Shown in pieces: positions 52,486 through 60,991 of a stretch of DNA of 64,000 nucleotides. Location of the stretch: positions 180,949 through 244,948 of the forward strand of contig RCMX01000006.1 in the NCBI GenBank assembly GCA_004348925.1, in the 5' to 3' direction. The first letter of the stretch is position 1; every line of letters starts with the position of its first letter. The position numbers were made by a program, and so were the translations under genes. A model generated the notes under the pieces. The model saw only the letters and a list, made by a program, of their open reading frames with translations, did no database searches and was not told where the DNA came from. Source of the stretch: Actinomycetota bacterium (GTDB lineage: Bacteria > Actinomycetota > Coriobacteriia > Anaerosomatales > Anaerosomataceae).

Positions 52486-54033
52486 CTACGCTTCCTCGTA
52501 GATGCGAGGGAACAGCGCCTCGCCCTTCGTCACGCGCAGGCCGGCGGGAAGCTGCCCCCACCCGGCAACGGCGGCGATGTCGGTAACGGCAGCGATGTCG
52601 CCGAGACCGAGCCGCGTCCAGACCTCGGCCGAGGTGTTCGGCATGACCGGAGCGGTGTGAAGCGCGGCGATGCGGACAGCCTCGAGGGTGTTGTACAGGA
52701 CGGCAGCAAGCCTGTCGGTGTCGCCTTCCTTGGCGAGCGTCCACGGCGCTTCGTTCTCGATGTAGCGGTTGCAGTCCTTGATGAGATCCCAGGCGGCTTC
52801 AAGCGCCGAGCCGTAGTCGAGACGCGCCATGGCGGCCTCGTACTTCTCGGGCAGGAAACCGGCGAACGCCTGGAGCGTCCTGTCGGCATCGGTCGGCTCG
52901 GCCGTCGGCGCCGCCGGCGTGAGACCGTCGAGGTACTTCTCGGTCATGTTGAGGAGGCGAGAGACGAGGTTGCCCCAGTCGTTGGCGAGGTCGCCGTTGT
53001 AGCGCTGCACCATCGACTCCATCGAGATGGAACCGTCCTGGCCGAACTGCACATCGCGCAGGAAGTAGTAGCGGTACGCGTCCACGCCGAAACGCTCGAC
53101 GAGCGATGCGGGCGTCTGCGCATTGCCCTTGGACTTGCTCATCTTCTCACCCTTGGTGAGCAAGAACCCGTGCGCAAAGACCGCCTTCGGCGGCTCGATG
53201 CCGGCCGCCATGAGCATCGCCGGCCAGATCACACAGTGGAAACGGATGATGTCCTTGCCCACGAAGTTGTAGTCGGCGGGCCAGTAGCGGTCGAACTTCT
53301 CGTGATCCTCGTCACCGTAGCCGAGTGCGGTGATGTAGTTGAGGAGCGCGTCGATCCACACGTACGTGACGTGATCCCCGGCGAACGGAAGCGGCACACC
53401 CCAGGTGAAGTTGGTGCGCGAGATCGAGAGGTCCTTGAGGCCGCCTTTCACAAAGGACAGGACCTCGTTGCGACGCGTCTCGGGTTGAACGAAGTCGGGG
53501 TGCGACTCGTAGAAGTCCAGAAGCGGCTGCTGGAACTCCGAGAGCTTGAAGAACCAGTTGTCCTCTTTGATGTACTGGACATCGCGGCCGCACTGCGGAC
53601 ACTTGCCCTCTTCAAGCTGCTCCTCGGTCCAGTACGTCTCGTCGGGAACGCAGTACCAGCCCTCGTAGTTCCCCTGGTAGAGGAAGCCGCGATCGTGAAG
53701 CTCCGTCCAGAACGCCTGGACGCCCTTCTTGTGGCGCGGCTCGGTCGTCCGGATGAAGTCGTCGTAGCTGATGCCGAGCATCTGCCACGCAGCCTCGAAC
53801 TTGGGTGCGATGGCGTCTACCCACGCCTGCGGCTCCATGCCGTGCTCCTCGGCGGCCTGGGCGATCTTCTGCCCGTGCTCATCGAGTCCGGTGAGGAACA
53901 TCACGTCATGACCGGTCATGCGGCGATAGCGCGCGACAGCATCCGCAGCAACAGTCGTGTACGCTGTGCCAAGGTGCGGCTCCGCGTTGACGTAGTAGAT
54001 CGGCGTAGTCACGTAGAACGTTTTGTCGCTCAT
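52486..54033 (-). CDS. metG: Methionyl-tRNA synthetase
   Basis: A 515-aa class I synthetase. The HIGH-type motif is HLGTAYTT near residue 21; KMSKS is at 297-301. A single zinc knuckle is seen (Cys in WYCVPDE plus CPQCG). It has no C-terminal EMAP/dimerisation domain, so it is the short type. ATG 54033 gives the usual start MSDKTFYVTTPIYYVNAEP; ATG 54051 is possible. It is divergent from the AbrB gene. Confidence 0.95.
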   Translation of the reverse strand: MSDKTFYVTTPIYYVNAEPHLGTAYTTVAADAVARYRRMTGHDVMFLTGLDEHGQKIAQAAEEHGMEPQAWVDAIAPKFEAAWQMLGISYDDFIRTTEPRHKKGVQAFWTELHDRGFLYQGNYEGWYCVPDETYWTEEQLEEGKCPQCGRDVQYIKEDNWFFKLSEFQQPLLDFYESHPDFVQPETRRNEVLSFVKGGLKDLSISRTNFTWGVPLPFAGDHVTYVWIDALLNYITALGYGDEDHEKFDRYWPADYNFVGKDIIRFHCVIWPAMLMAAGIEPPKAVFAHGFLLTKGEKMSKSKGNAQTPASLVERFGVDAYRYYFLRDVQFGQDGSISMESMVQRYNGDLANDWGNLVSRLLNMTEKYLDGLTPAAPTAEPTDADRTLQAFAGFLPEKYEAAMARLDYGSALEAAWDLIKDCNRYIENEAPWTLAKEGDTDRLAAVLYNTLEAVRIAALHTAPVMPNTSAEVWTRLGLGDIAAVTDIAAVAGWGQLPAGLRVTKGEALFPRIYEEA

Positions 54034-54165
54034 GGGATGTTCGGGCTCCATCGACGGTTTCACAGGCAGACTGCTTGGGCATTTATGGAAGTACGAGTCA
54101 GTCCGGGTAGATAATGATAGCGCACGCCCGACCGACCGTGGCGGCTCCGTGGAAAGGCAGGGAGC

Positions 54166-54411
54166 ATGAGTGACACAGGAATCGTCCGGCGGGTCGACGA
54201 CTTGGGACGGGTCGTCATCCCGATGGAACTCCGCCGAACGCTCGGCATTAACGTGAAGGACCCGATGTCGATCACCGTCGAAGGTAGCCGCGTGATCCTC
54301 GAGAAGTACCACGAGGCCTGCGTGATCTGCGGCTCGAAGGACGACGTGACAGACGTGAAGGGCCGGCCGGTCTGCGCTCCCTGTATCGAGGAGATCAAGA
54401 AGCGCCGCTAA
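54166..54411 (+). CDS. SpoVT/AbrB-type transcriptional regulator with zinc finger tail
   Basis: An 81-aa protein. The AbrB swapped-hairpin DNA-binding domain starts GIVRRVDDLGRVVIPMELRR. The C-terminal part has two CxxC pairs (CVICG and CAPC), 16-17 residues apart, a likely zinc site rather than a GAF domain. This matches the AbrB-like transition-state regulators next to metG in Gram-positives. The ATG follows GGCAGGGAGC. Confidence 0.9.
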   Translation: MSDTGIVRRVDDLGRVVIPMELRRTLGINVKDPMSITVEGSRVILEKYHEACVICGSKDDVTDVKGRPVCAPCIEEIKKRR

Positions 54412-54414
54412 CGG

Positions 54415-55245
54415 TTAGCCGAGCGCTATCCGGTACACGTCATTGCGCGGCACGCCGAGCTCGACTGCGACCCTCTTCACTGCGTCCTTCCGGGTCAGCC
54501 CTTCCGAGACGAGCACCTCTACCGCCGCTCGTACGACCGCGTCATCGGCCACCGGTGACTCGTCGGGAACCGGCGGCCCGACAAGCAGCACCACCTCCCC
54601 TTTGAGGTCTCGGCCGTCGAGCAACGCGGTCAGCTCGGTGGTCGACGCGCGCAGGACCTCTTCGTGCAGCTTCGTCAGCTCCCGCGCCATCGCGGCCCGG
54701 CGCGCGGGGAACGCCTCGGCGATCAGTGACATGGTGGCGGCGGTTCGCTTCGGGGACTCGTAGAAGATGAGCGTCGCATCCAGCTTCGCCACCGACTCAA
54801 GGGCGCGCCGAAGCTCTCCTGCCTTCCTCGGCAGAAAGCCGCCGAAGTAGAAAGCGCGCGTCGGCAGCCCGCTCGCAACGAGCGCCACGACGATCGCCGA
54901 GGCACCCGGGAGCACATCGACGGGAAGCCCTGCCGAGAGGCACGCGTCAACGAGGCGTTCGCCCGGATCCGAGATGCCGGGCGTACCGGCATCGCTCACC
55001 AGCGCGACCCGGGCGCCGGCCGAAATGCGTGCGACCAGCTCGGGCGTGCGCATAGCGGCCGTCGCTTCGTCGTAGCGCTCGAGCGGCGTATGAATGTCGT
55101 AGCGGGCCAGCAGCTTGCGCGTGACGCGCGTGTCCTCGGCGACGATGACGGTCGCATCCCCGAGCGCATCCAAGACGCGAGACGTCACGTCGCCGAGGTT
55201 GCCGATCGGCGTCGCGCAGACCAGCAGTCGCCCTCCGTCAGACAT
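54415..55245 (-). CDS. rsmI: 16S rRNA 2'-O-ribose C1402 methyltransferase
   Basis: A 276-aa tetrapyrrole-methylase family enzyme: LLVCATPIGNLGDVTSRVL start, EDTRVTRKLL, SDAGTPGISDPG and PGASAIVVAL are RsmI motifs. It also has the C-terminal helical tail (TRKDAVKRVAVELG). Its start overlaps the membrane-protein gene stop by 8 nt. Convergent with the AbrB gene, 3 nt apart. Confidence 0.95.
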   Translation of the reverse strand: MSDGGRLLVCATPIGNLGDVTSRVLDALGDATVIVAEDTRVTRKLLARYDIHTPLERYDEATAAMRTPELVARISAGARVALVSDAGTPGISDPGERLVDACLSAGLPVDVLPGASAIVVALVASGLPTRAFYFGGFLPRKAGELRRALESVAKLDATLIFYESPKRTAATMSLIAEAFPARRAAMARELTKLHEEVLRASTTELTALLDGRDLKGEVVLLVGPPVPDESPVADDAVVRAAVEVLVSEGLTRKDAVKRVAVELGVPRNDVYRIALG

Positions 55246-56317
55246 CGGCAGGCGGCTCAGGCGCGGCCGGAGGTGCTGGCGGCTCAGGCACGAACGACTG
55301 CGAGGGCGCCGGTGCGTACGGTGGCTGCAGTGCCTGCGGAACAGGCGGCGGCGGAAGCATGTCGCCCCGAACCGGAGCCGCTTCGCGCACCTCGGGCTGA
55401 CGCTCCATGCCGTTGATGCGACGGAAGAATATGGTCCATGCCGCGGAGATGAATGTCCCGTACGCAGCGCCGGGAATCATCAACAGGAGCAAGAGCAGCA
55501 GGATGATGCCGGCCCCGGTAATCACGCTGCCCGAGACGATCAGCAAGACGGCGGGAACCACGAACATGAGGGCGATGATGCCCACGATCGCTCCATAGAT
55601 GATGCTGGGGATGATCATGACGAGCATGAAGACGAATGCACCACGCTTGCCGGTAAGATCGCTCCAGGCACGGGCGAGCGCCTGGCCGAACGTCACATCG
55701 TGGAGTACGCCGTAGCGCAGCGCGAGGTTCGCCGCGATCGCCAGCAGGTAGCTGAACACGACCATCGCGATTATCAGCATCGGCAGGCCACAGCACAGGC
55801 CAGCGAAACCGCCTGCCGCTGCGGCATCGCCGCTTCCGAAGCCGAAGATCGAGGCACCGAAGATTGCGATGATCGCAAGGAACAACGCCAGTATCGGCAG
55901 CGCCGCCACGAACTGGATCATGAACGTGCGACCCCAGTGGCCAAAACCGACCCGCCAGCCGTCGCGCAGCCGGACGTCTCGGTTCTCCTCGGCCTCGTTG
56001 ACGAGGTGGATGAGACCGCCTTGCGCCGCCACCGAGATAATCCAGAACACGATGCCGATGAGGATCAACAGCCCCATGACCGCGATAAGCACATCGGTGT
56101 TCGCGTCAGCCCACCGCGTGAACGAATCGAACGCCTGTGTTGTGCCGGCATCCGGCGTTGTGCCGCCGCTACCATTGAGCGCCGAGCCGTAGTTGCTGCC
56201 GCCGCCACCGCCACTGCTGCCACCAGCGCCGCCTCCGATGAAGAAGCCGAGCACCCAGAGCGCCTTGTACTTCCAGGTGACCTTCAGCGCTCGCTTGATG
56301 ATGTCGAAGTAATCCAC
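55238..56317 (-). CDS. Polytopic membrane protein, DUF-type, function unknown
   Basis: A 359-aa protein. The GTG start (AAGGGGGAG upstream) leads to IIKRALKVTWKYKALWVLGF, a motif of actinobacterial and chloroflexal membrane proteins related to the glycerophosphodiester phosphodiesterase membrane domain. A Gly/Ser/Asn-rich loop follows, then five to six helices and a long Pro-rich cytoplasmic tail. No catalytic motif seen. It overlaps rsmI. Confidence 0.75.
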   Translation of the reverse strand: MDYFDIIKRALKVTWKYKALWVLGFFIGGGAGGSSGGGGGSNYGSALNGSGGTTPDAGTTQAFDSFTRWADANTDVLIAVMGLLILIGIVFWIISVAAQGGLIHLVNEAEENRDVRLRDGWRVGFGHWGRTFMIQFVAALPILALFLAIIAIFGASIFGFGSGDAAAAGGFAGLCCGLPMLIIAMVVFSYLLAIAANLALRYGVLHDVTFGQALARAWSDLTGKRGAFVFMLVMIIPSIIYGAIVGIIALMFVVPAVLLIVSGSVITGAGIILLLLLLLMIPGAAYGTFISAAWTIFFRRINGMERQPEVREAAPVRGDMLPPPPVPQALQPPYAPAPSQSFVPEPPAPPAAPEPPADV

Positions 56318-56345
56318 GACTCCCCCTTCGGGTCGGATGTGATGC

Positions 56346-57455
56346 CTACTCCACGGTGATGAGTTCGTATTCTCGCGTTCCGAGTCCGTACTCCTCCGCG
56401 TACGCCATCGCGCGCGCGCCGTCCACGCCTGTGATCGCCGTGAACTTGTCGGCGCCGCTCCCCATTCCCTCGCCGCGCGAGCCGGGGAGACCGACTGCGG
56501 CGGTCACGAGGTCGTACGCGGCCTGGTCGATGGCGACGATGTCTTCCGAGGCCAGCACGCCGATGTCGGGCACGATGGGCGCGTCCGAGAAGCTCCAGCA
56601 ATCGCAGTCGGGCGATACGGCCGTGACGAATGAGAGGTAGAGCGTCTTGCCGCCCTTGCCTGCGACAGCGCCGGCGACGTGCTCGACGATCTTCTCCTGC
56701 AGCATGTTCGCGTCCGTCTTCCATTGCGTCGCGATCGCGGCGTACGGACATGCCGCAACGCATTCCCCGCACCCGTAGCACACCTCGTAGTCCACGCGGG
56801 CGACCCGATCAGGTCCGATGGTGATCGCTCCGACAGGGCACCACTTCACGCACCGTGCGCAGGCGGTGCACTTCTCGGCAGTGACCTCGGGCTTGAAGTC
56901 CGCGTGCATCCGCTGCTTCGCCGAGCGGCAGCCGAGGCCCATGCCGACGTTCTTGATGGCACCGCCGAAACCGGTGGCCTCGTGTCCCTTGACGTGCGTG
57001 ACAGCGATCATTGCGTCGGCGTAGACAGCGGCCGAACCTATCCGAACGCTCTCGAAATGGCGGCCGCCGATGGGTACGTCGACCGCGTCCCGACCATCGA
57101 GACCGTCGGCGATGACAAGCGGCGCCTCGATCGTCGCGTACGAGAAACCGTTGTGGAGCGCGCATTCCAGATGGTCCACCGCGTTCGCGCGCTGACCGCG
57201 ATAGAGCGTGTTCGCATCGGTGAGGAACGGACGGCCGCCCACATCCTTCACGCGCCTGACGACCTCCCGGACGAAGACCGGGTTGACGAAGCCAGTATTC
57301 CCTTGCTCGCCGAAGTGGAGTTTGATCGCGACGAGGTCTCCCTCGGCGATAGCGGTCTTGAGTCCCGCGCGCTCGAGGAGCGCCCCGGCGCGAGTGATCA
57401 TGCTGCGCTTCATCTTCGAGCGCACCGGCGCGAAGTAGACCTGTGCGGGTGTCAT
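56346..57455 (-). CDS. DUF362 domain protein with two [4Fe-4S] clusters
   Basis: A 369-aa protein. The DUF362 domain (about 1-190) includes KLHFGEQGNTGFVNP and HVKGHEATGFGGAIKN. A bacterial ferredoxin insert follows with CTACARCVKWCP and CYGCGECVAACP, then a C-terminal domain with CDCW. Anaerobe-typical, of uncertain function, probably redox. The ATG overlaps the ROK kinase stop (ATGA). Confidence 0.88.
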   Translation of the reverse strand: MTPAQVYFAPVRSKMKRSMITRAGALLERAGLKTAIAEGDLVAIKLHFGEQGNTGFVNPVFVREVVRRVKDVGGRPFLTDANTLYRGQRANAVDHLECALHNGFSYATIEAPLVIADGLDGRDAVDVPIGGRHFESVRIGSAAVYADAMIAVTHVKGHEATGFGGAIKNVGMGLGCRSAKQRMHADFKPEVTAEKCTACARCVKWCPVGAITIGPDRVARVDYEVCYGCGECVAACPYAAIATQWKTDANMLQEKIVEHVAGAVAGKGGKTLYLSFVTAVSPDCDCWSFSDAPIVPDIGVLASEDIVAIDQAAYDLVTAAVGLPGSRGEGMGSGADKFTAITGVDGARAMAYAEEYGLGTREYELITVE

Positions 57456-58426
57456 CGGTGGAGTCCTTCCCTACTGTCATGCTCATCGAACGCAAGCGCG
57501 GCGGCTCCGAGCACACCGGCATCGTTGCCGAGCTGCGCCTGCACGACCTTCACGTCACGCCGACCGGCAAGCGCCTTCTCGGCGATCACCTCTGCCGAGC
57601 GCGTCACCAGCATATCGGCCGACTCGCCGATGCCTCCGCCGACGACGATGAGCCTGGGATTGAGCAGATTCACGATGCCGACAAGCGCTTCGCCGAGGAT
57701 GTCTCCCGCTTCGAGCAGGATGTCCCGCGCGATCTCGTCGCCCGCGAGCGCCGCCTGCAGAACGTGCTCGGCCGTCACGGCGTCCGCATCGCCCTTTGCG
57801 CGGTCGCGAATCGCCTGACCGCTGAACGCACGAGCAGCCTCTCTGCCGCGCCCGGCGATGGCCGGGCGGCCGAGGTACGACTCTATGTGTCCGAAGCCGC
57901 CACAGGGGCATGGAGGGCCGTCCAGACGCACGACCATGTGGCCGATCTCGCCCCCAAGCCCGCGCGAACCCCGATATGGCTCTCCGTCGAGGAACAGCGC
58001 GCCGCCAACGCCCGTGCCGAGCGTGATCATGACGAAGTCCCGGATACCCTTGGCCGCGCCGAACCGCGCCTCACCGATACCGGCGCAATGCCCGTCGTTG
58101 TCGATGGTGACGTCCTGACGGATGCGCGACATGATAAGCGACCGCACGTCCACACCGGCGAGCGGGAGGTTCGTGCAGAACTCGACCGACTGCTTCATGA
58201 AGTCGATCTGCGCCGGAAGCCCCATGCCGATGCCCGCGATCTCCGAAGGATGCGTGCCCGAGATGGTCTCGGCGACAAGCTCGATAACAGCATCGACGAC
58301 CGCGAACGGTCCGTTCCTGGGCGTGAGGACCTTGGCTTCCTTGACGAGACGACCTTTGCGTTCGACAAGACCTACTGCGATGCGGGTGCCTCCAACGTCC
58401 ACACCTACCGCGTACGTCGTGCGCAT
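57452..58426 (-). CDS. ROK family sugar kinase (glucokinase-like)
   Basis: A 324-aa kinase. The N-terminal phosphate loop GVDVGGTRIAVGLV, catalytic Asp111 in DNDGH and GTGVGGALF are ROK features. The structural zinc site is His163, Cys173, Cys175 and His180, where most members have Cys at the last position. Without an HTH it is an enzyme, probably glucokinase or N-acetyl-sugar kinase. Ribosome site GGAGGGG precedes the ATG at 58426. Confidence 0.9.
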   Translation of the reverse strand: MRTTYAVGVDVGGTRIAVGLVERKGRLVKEAKVLTPRNGPFAVVDAVIELVAETISGTHPSEIAGIGMGLPAQIDFMKQSVEFCTNLPLAGVDVRSLIMSRIRQDVTIDNDGHCAGIGEARFGAAKGIRDFVMITLGTGVGGALFLDGEPYRGSRGLGGEIGHMVVRLDGPPCPCGGFGHIESYLGRPAIAGRGREAARAFSGQAIRDRAKGDADAVTAEHVLQAALAGDEIARDILLEAGDILGEALVGIVNLLNPRLIVVGGGIGESADMLVTRSAEVIAEKALAGRRDVKVVQAQLGNDAGVLGAAALAFDEHDSREGLHR

Positions 58427-58458
58427 CGCCCCTCCAGTTCATGTCGAACGGCTACCTC

Positions 58459-58474
58459 GCCGGCGTGCCGGCGC
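58459..58474 (-). terminator. GC hairpin between the ImmA-like and ROK genes
   Basis: A perfect 6-bp stem (58459-58464 with 58469-58474) and 4-nt loop in the 90-nt spacer. No T-run, so termination is uncertain. Confidence 0.3.
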
Positions 58475-58516
58475 CCCCTCAGATGATACCAGGAGCAGGA
58501 CGCCGGGGTCGGTCGA

Positions 58517-59011
58517 CTAGTAGTCCCAGATCATCCCGCGGTTCTTGATGATCCCGAGCGCACCCATCTTCTCCAGCATGCGCTTCTCGCTCACGCCGAA
58601 GAGCCTGGCAAGGTAACGGTAGTCGTTGAACCACTTCTGCGCCTGGTCGATGACCATGAAACTCGGGGTCTCCAGTTCCTCGGCGATGAGGTCGGCTTCA
58701 TGGTGATTCGTGAGCGCGTCTTTTGGATAGTCGGCATCGGGATCGTCGATCACGACGAGCAGGTGCCCCATCACATGGCCGAGCCCCGCCATCTGTATGT
58801 GCGGCTCACGCGCGCTGTTGATGAGCACGGCCGGCATCCCGTCCTCATAGATGAGAGCGGCCGAGAACCACGGCGGCATCGGAGCCTCGACTACGGGCAC
58901 ACCGAAGCGTGCGGCGACGAGCGATGTCGGGACGGGCGGCTCCTCGATACCCGCCTGCCGGACAGCATTCGCCGCAAGGTCGCGATAATAGTTGTCGGAC
59001 CGAAGAACCAA
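58517..59011 (-). CDS. ImmA/IrrE-like protein lacking the catalytic glutamate
   Basis: A 164-aa protein with the ImmA/IrrE layout: an N-terminal region with VAARFGVPVVEAP, a strand AVLINS, then GLGHVMGHLL where the active family has HExxH, and NHHEADLIAEEL containing the third ligand Glu105. His79 and His83 are kept but residue 80 is Val. The C-terminal FGVSEKRMLEKM resembles a small helical DNA-reading part. TTG start behind GGGGTGAG. Zinc binding is possible; peptidase activity is doubtful. No HTH partner gene is adjacent. Confidence 0.75.
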   Translation of the reverse strand: MVLRSDNYYRDLAANAVRQAGIEEPPVPTSLVAARFGVPVVEAPMPPWFSAALIYEDGMPAVLINSAREPHIQMAGLGHVMGHLLVVIDDPDADYPKDALTNHHEADLIAEELETPSFMVIDQAQKWFNDYRYLARLFGVSEKRMLEKMGALGIIKNRGMIWDY

Positions 59012-59040
59012 GTTCTCACCCCGGGCATACTAGTTGCCTC

Positions 59041-59046
59041 ATTATA
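59041..59046 (-). promoter_or_regulatory. TATAAT -10 box upstream of the ImmA/IrrE-like gene
   Basis: A perfect minus-strand TATAAT, 30 nt upstream of the TTG start. No TTG-type -35 at 16-18 nt. Confidence 0.45.
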
Positions 59047-59176
59047 GGTACCATAGACATGTATCGGTGTGACGCGCCACCGAAGACAGGGTCAGTGTGA
59101 CGCACATCGCATCGTGAGGTGACCCTGAGCGCCGATAACTGACACGAAGTCCTGCGATGAACACAGAGGAGGCGAC

Positions 59177-60991
59177 GTGGACGGCTCCGGCGGCAACAGC
59201 CCGTCGGCACGCGCAGAGCAGCTGCTCCGGCTGCTCTCGGTCGCGGCTAATGCCGTTCGCCTCTACCCGGTCTCCAGCCCGATCCGCGATGAGGCGATCG
59301 AGCGCTTTACCGAGACAAGTCGCCGCTACACGGCATCGGCGCCGATGCAGCTGCGCGTGGACCGCGAGCGGTTCCTGCTCGGCGACGTCAGCGTTGGTGC
59401 GGGACAGACGCAGATCGCCGCGCTGGCGGAAGCGCTGCACTCGCTGCAAGTGGGCCAGCTGATCATCGCTCCTGGCCTGACGCCCACCGAATCGGCCGCG
59501 TTCCTCGAAGTACTTGGCGCTGACGCCAAGTCGGTGCGCGCCAGCGGCGGTGCGCGCGCCGCCCTACTCGATGCGGGCGTAAGCAACATCGCGCTCGTAG
59601 AGGTATCGCTGCGGGCCTCGACCGAGGCCGGCCTGATGGGCCTCGATCTGACCGCGGCACCACTCGAAGAGATCGGGCAGGAGGTTGCCGCGGCGACAGC
59701 GAGCTGGGCAGCAGAAGCCGCTGTAGGAGAGGCTGACGACGTCCTCGGTCGTGCGATCGACGCGTACGAAGCGGCAGCCCGTGACCTCGCCGCACGGCGC
59801 GTGGCGGATGCGCTGCTCCGGCTCGACGAGGAGACGCGCGTCCAGATACTCAACTCGGCGCTGGTGCTCGACGCCGGCGGCAAGCCGATGCAGGGGCTGT
59901 TGGATGCGATCGCGAAGATGCCGACCGCCTCCCTCGCCCGCCTGCTCAAGCTTGCGGCCACAAGCGCGGGCCGCGAACCCGACACGCTCATGGGAGCGAT
60001 CGAACTGCCCCCGGAGGTCCAGCGCGAACTCGCCGCGCTGTTGCGCCCTGCCGCCCAGAGCGAGAGCGACCGCGGGATACCGGCGATGCCCGACGTTCCC
60101 GGCATCGTCGCCGATGTGGCCGAGTCGGACGAGGGCGACCAGCTCCACATCGAGGCGCTGATGCGTGCCGCGACGCCTGCCGAGGCGGCCTCCCGGGCGC
60201 TCGCGACGACGCTCGAGGTCGCCAGACACAGCCCGGGAGCCGACGCGGTCCAGGCGATCAGCGAAGCAGTGAAGGTGGCTCTCTCCACCGGCGCGACGGC
60301 CGACCTCGGCAATGCGTTCTCGATGCTCGGAGAGCTGGGGTTCGATCCGGCGCTTGCCCCGGCCGTCAACACGACGCGCTCCGCGATCGCCGAGTACGTG
60401 CTCGATGCGTACGTGACAGGCTCGGAGGAAGCCCGGTCGCGCCTTGCGCGCTCGGCGTCGCGCCTCTCGGAAGCCGTCGGTCCGGCAGCCGCACGGATGC
60501 TCAGGACCGGCGAACCGGCACAGGCGGCCGCGATCGTCAGGCTGCTCGTTTCGCTCAAGGACAAGCGACTCACGCCGGTCGTCAGCCAGGCGCTCGACCA
60601 CATCGACAGCGGTGTCAGGACTTCGGCGATCACCGCGCTTGCCGATGTGCCCGGACCGGAAAGCGTTGCGATGCTGCAGAAGGCCCTCGGACACTGGGAT
60701 CCGGAGACCCGACGTGTAGCGGCCCGGGAGATCGGACGGGCAGGCGTGGTGGGAGCAGCCCCTGCACTTCTCCGGATTCTGGAAGAAGTCAACCTTTTCG
60801 AGAGGAACTACGAGCTCAAGAAAGAAGTCCTCAAGAGCTTGGAATCTTTGAAGGCGCCTGAAGCGATACCATTGTTGAAGCGCCTTGCGCAGCGTCGCAT
60901 CGTCATGGGAAAGAAGAACCGCGAATTACGGTACCTGGCGCAGAAGACGCTGGCACTAGTGGATGTTGATCGAGGGGAGATGCCCACGTGA
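59177..60991 (+). CDS. HEAT-repeat protein with an N-terminal domain shared with the next gene
   Basis: A 604-aa soluble protein. Residues about 10-115 resemble the first 140 residues of the HD-GYP partner: LLRLLSVAANAVRLYPVSSP compares with an ARAFAVAQNNASLYPPSHP stretch there. The middle is Ala-rich helical. The C-terminal part (about 440-600) has HEAT-like repeats, including VRTSAITALADV and TRRVAAREIGRAG. It probably scaffolds or senses for the HD-GYP protein, coupled through a GTGA overlap. The GTG has GAGGAGG 4 nt upstream. Confidence 0.8.
   Translation: MDGSGGNSPSARAEQLLRLLSVAANAVRLYPVSSPIRDEAIERFTETSRRYTASAPMQLRVDRERFLLGDVSVGAGQTQIAALAEALHSLQVGQLIIAPGLTPTESAAFLEVLGADAKSVRASGGARAALLDAGVSNIALVEVSLRASTEAGLMGLDLTAAPLEEIGQEVAAATASWAAEAAVGEADDVLGRAIDAYEAAARDLAARRVADALLRLDEETRVQILNSALVLDAGGKPMQGLLDAIAKMPTASLARLLKLAATSAGREPDTLMGAIELPPEVQRELAALLRPAAQSESDRGIPAMPDVPGIVADVAESDEGDQLHIEALMRAATPAEAASRALATTLEVARHSPGADAVQAISEAVKVALSTGATADLGNAFSMLGELGFDPALAPAVNTTRSAIAEYVLDAYVTGSEEARSRLARSASRLSEAVGPAAARMLRTGEPAQAAAIVRLLVSLKDKRLTPVVSQALDHIDSGVRTSAITALADVPGPESVAMLQKALGHWDPETRRVAAREIGRAGVVGAAPALLRILEEVNLFERNYELKKEVLKSLESLKAPEAIPLLKRLAQRRIVMGKKNRELRYLAQKTLALVDVDRGEMPT

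Noticed and set aside
52657..54114. 485-aa plus-strand open frame
   Set aside because: Antisense shadow of metG.
57443..58486. 347-aa plus-strand open frame opposite the ROK kinase
   Set aside because: The minus strand has clear ROK motifs and a ribosome site; the plus frame has neither.
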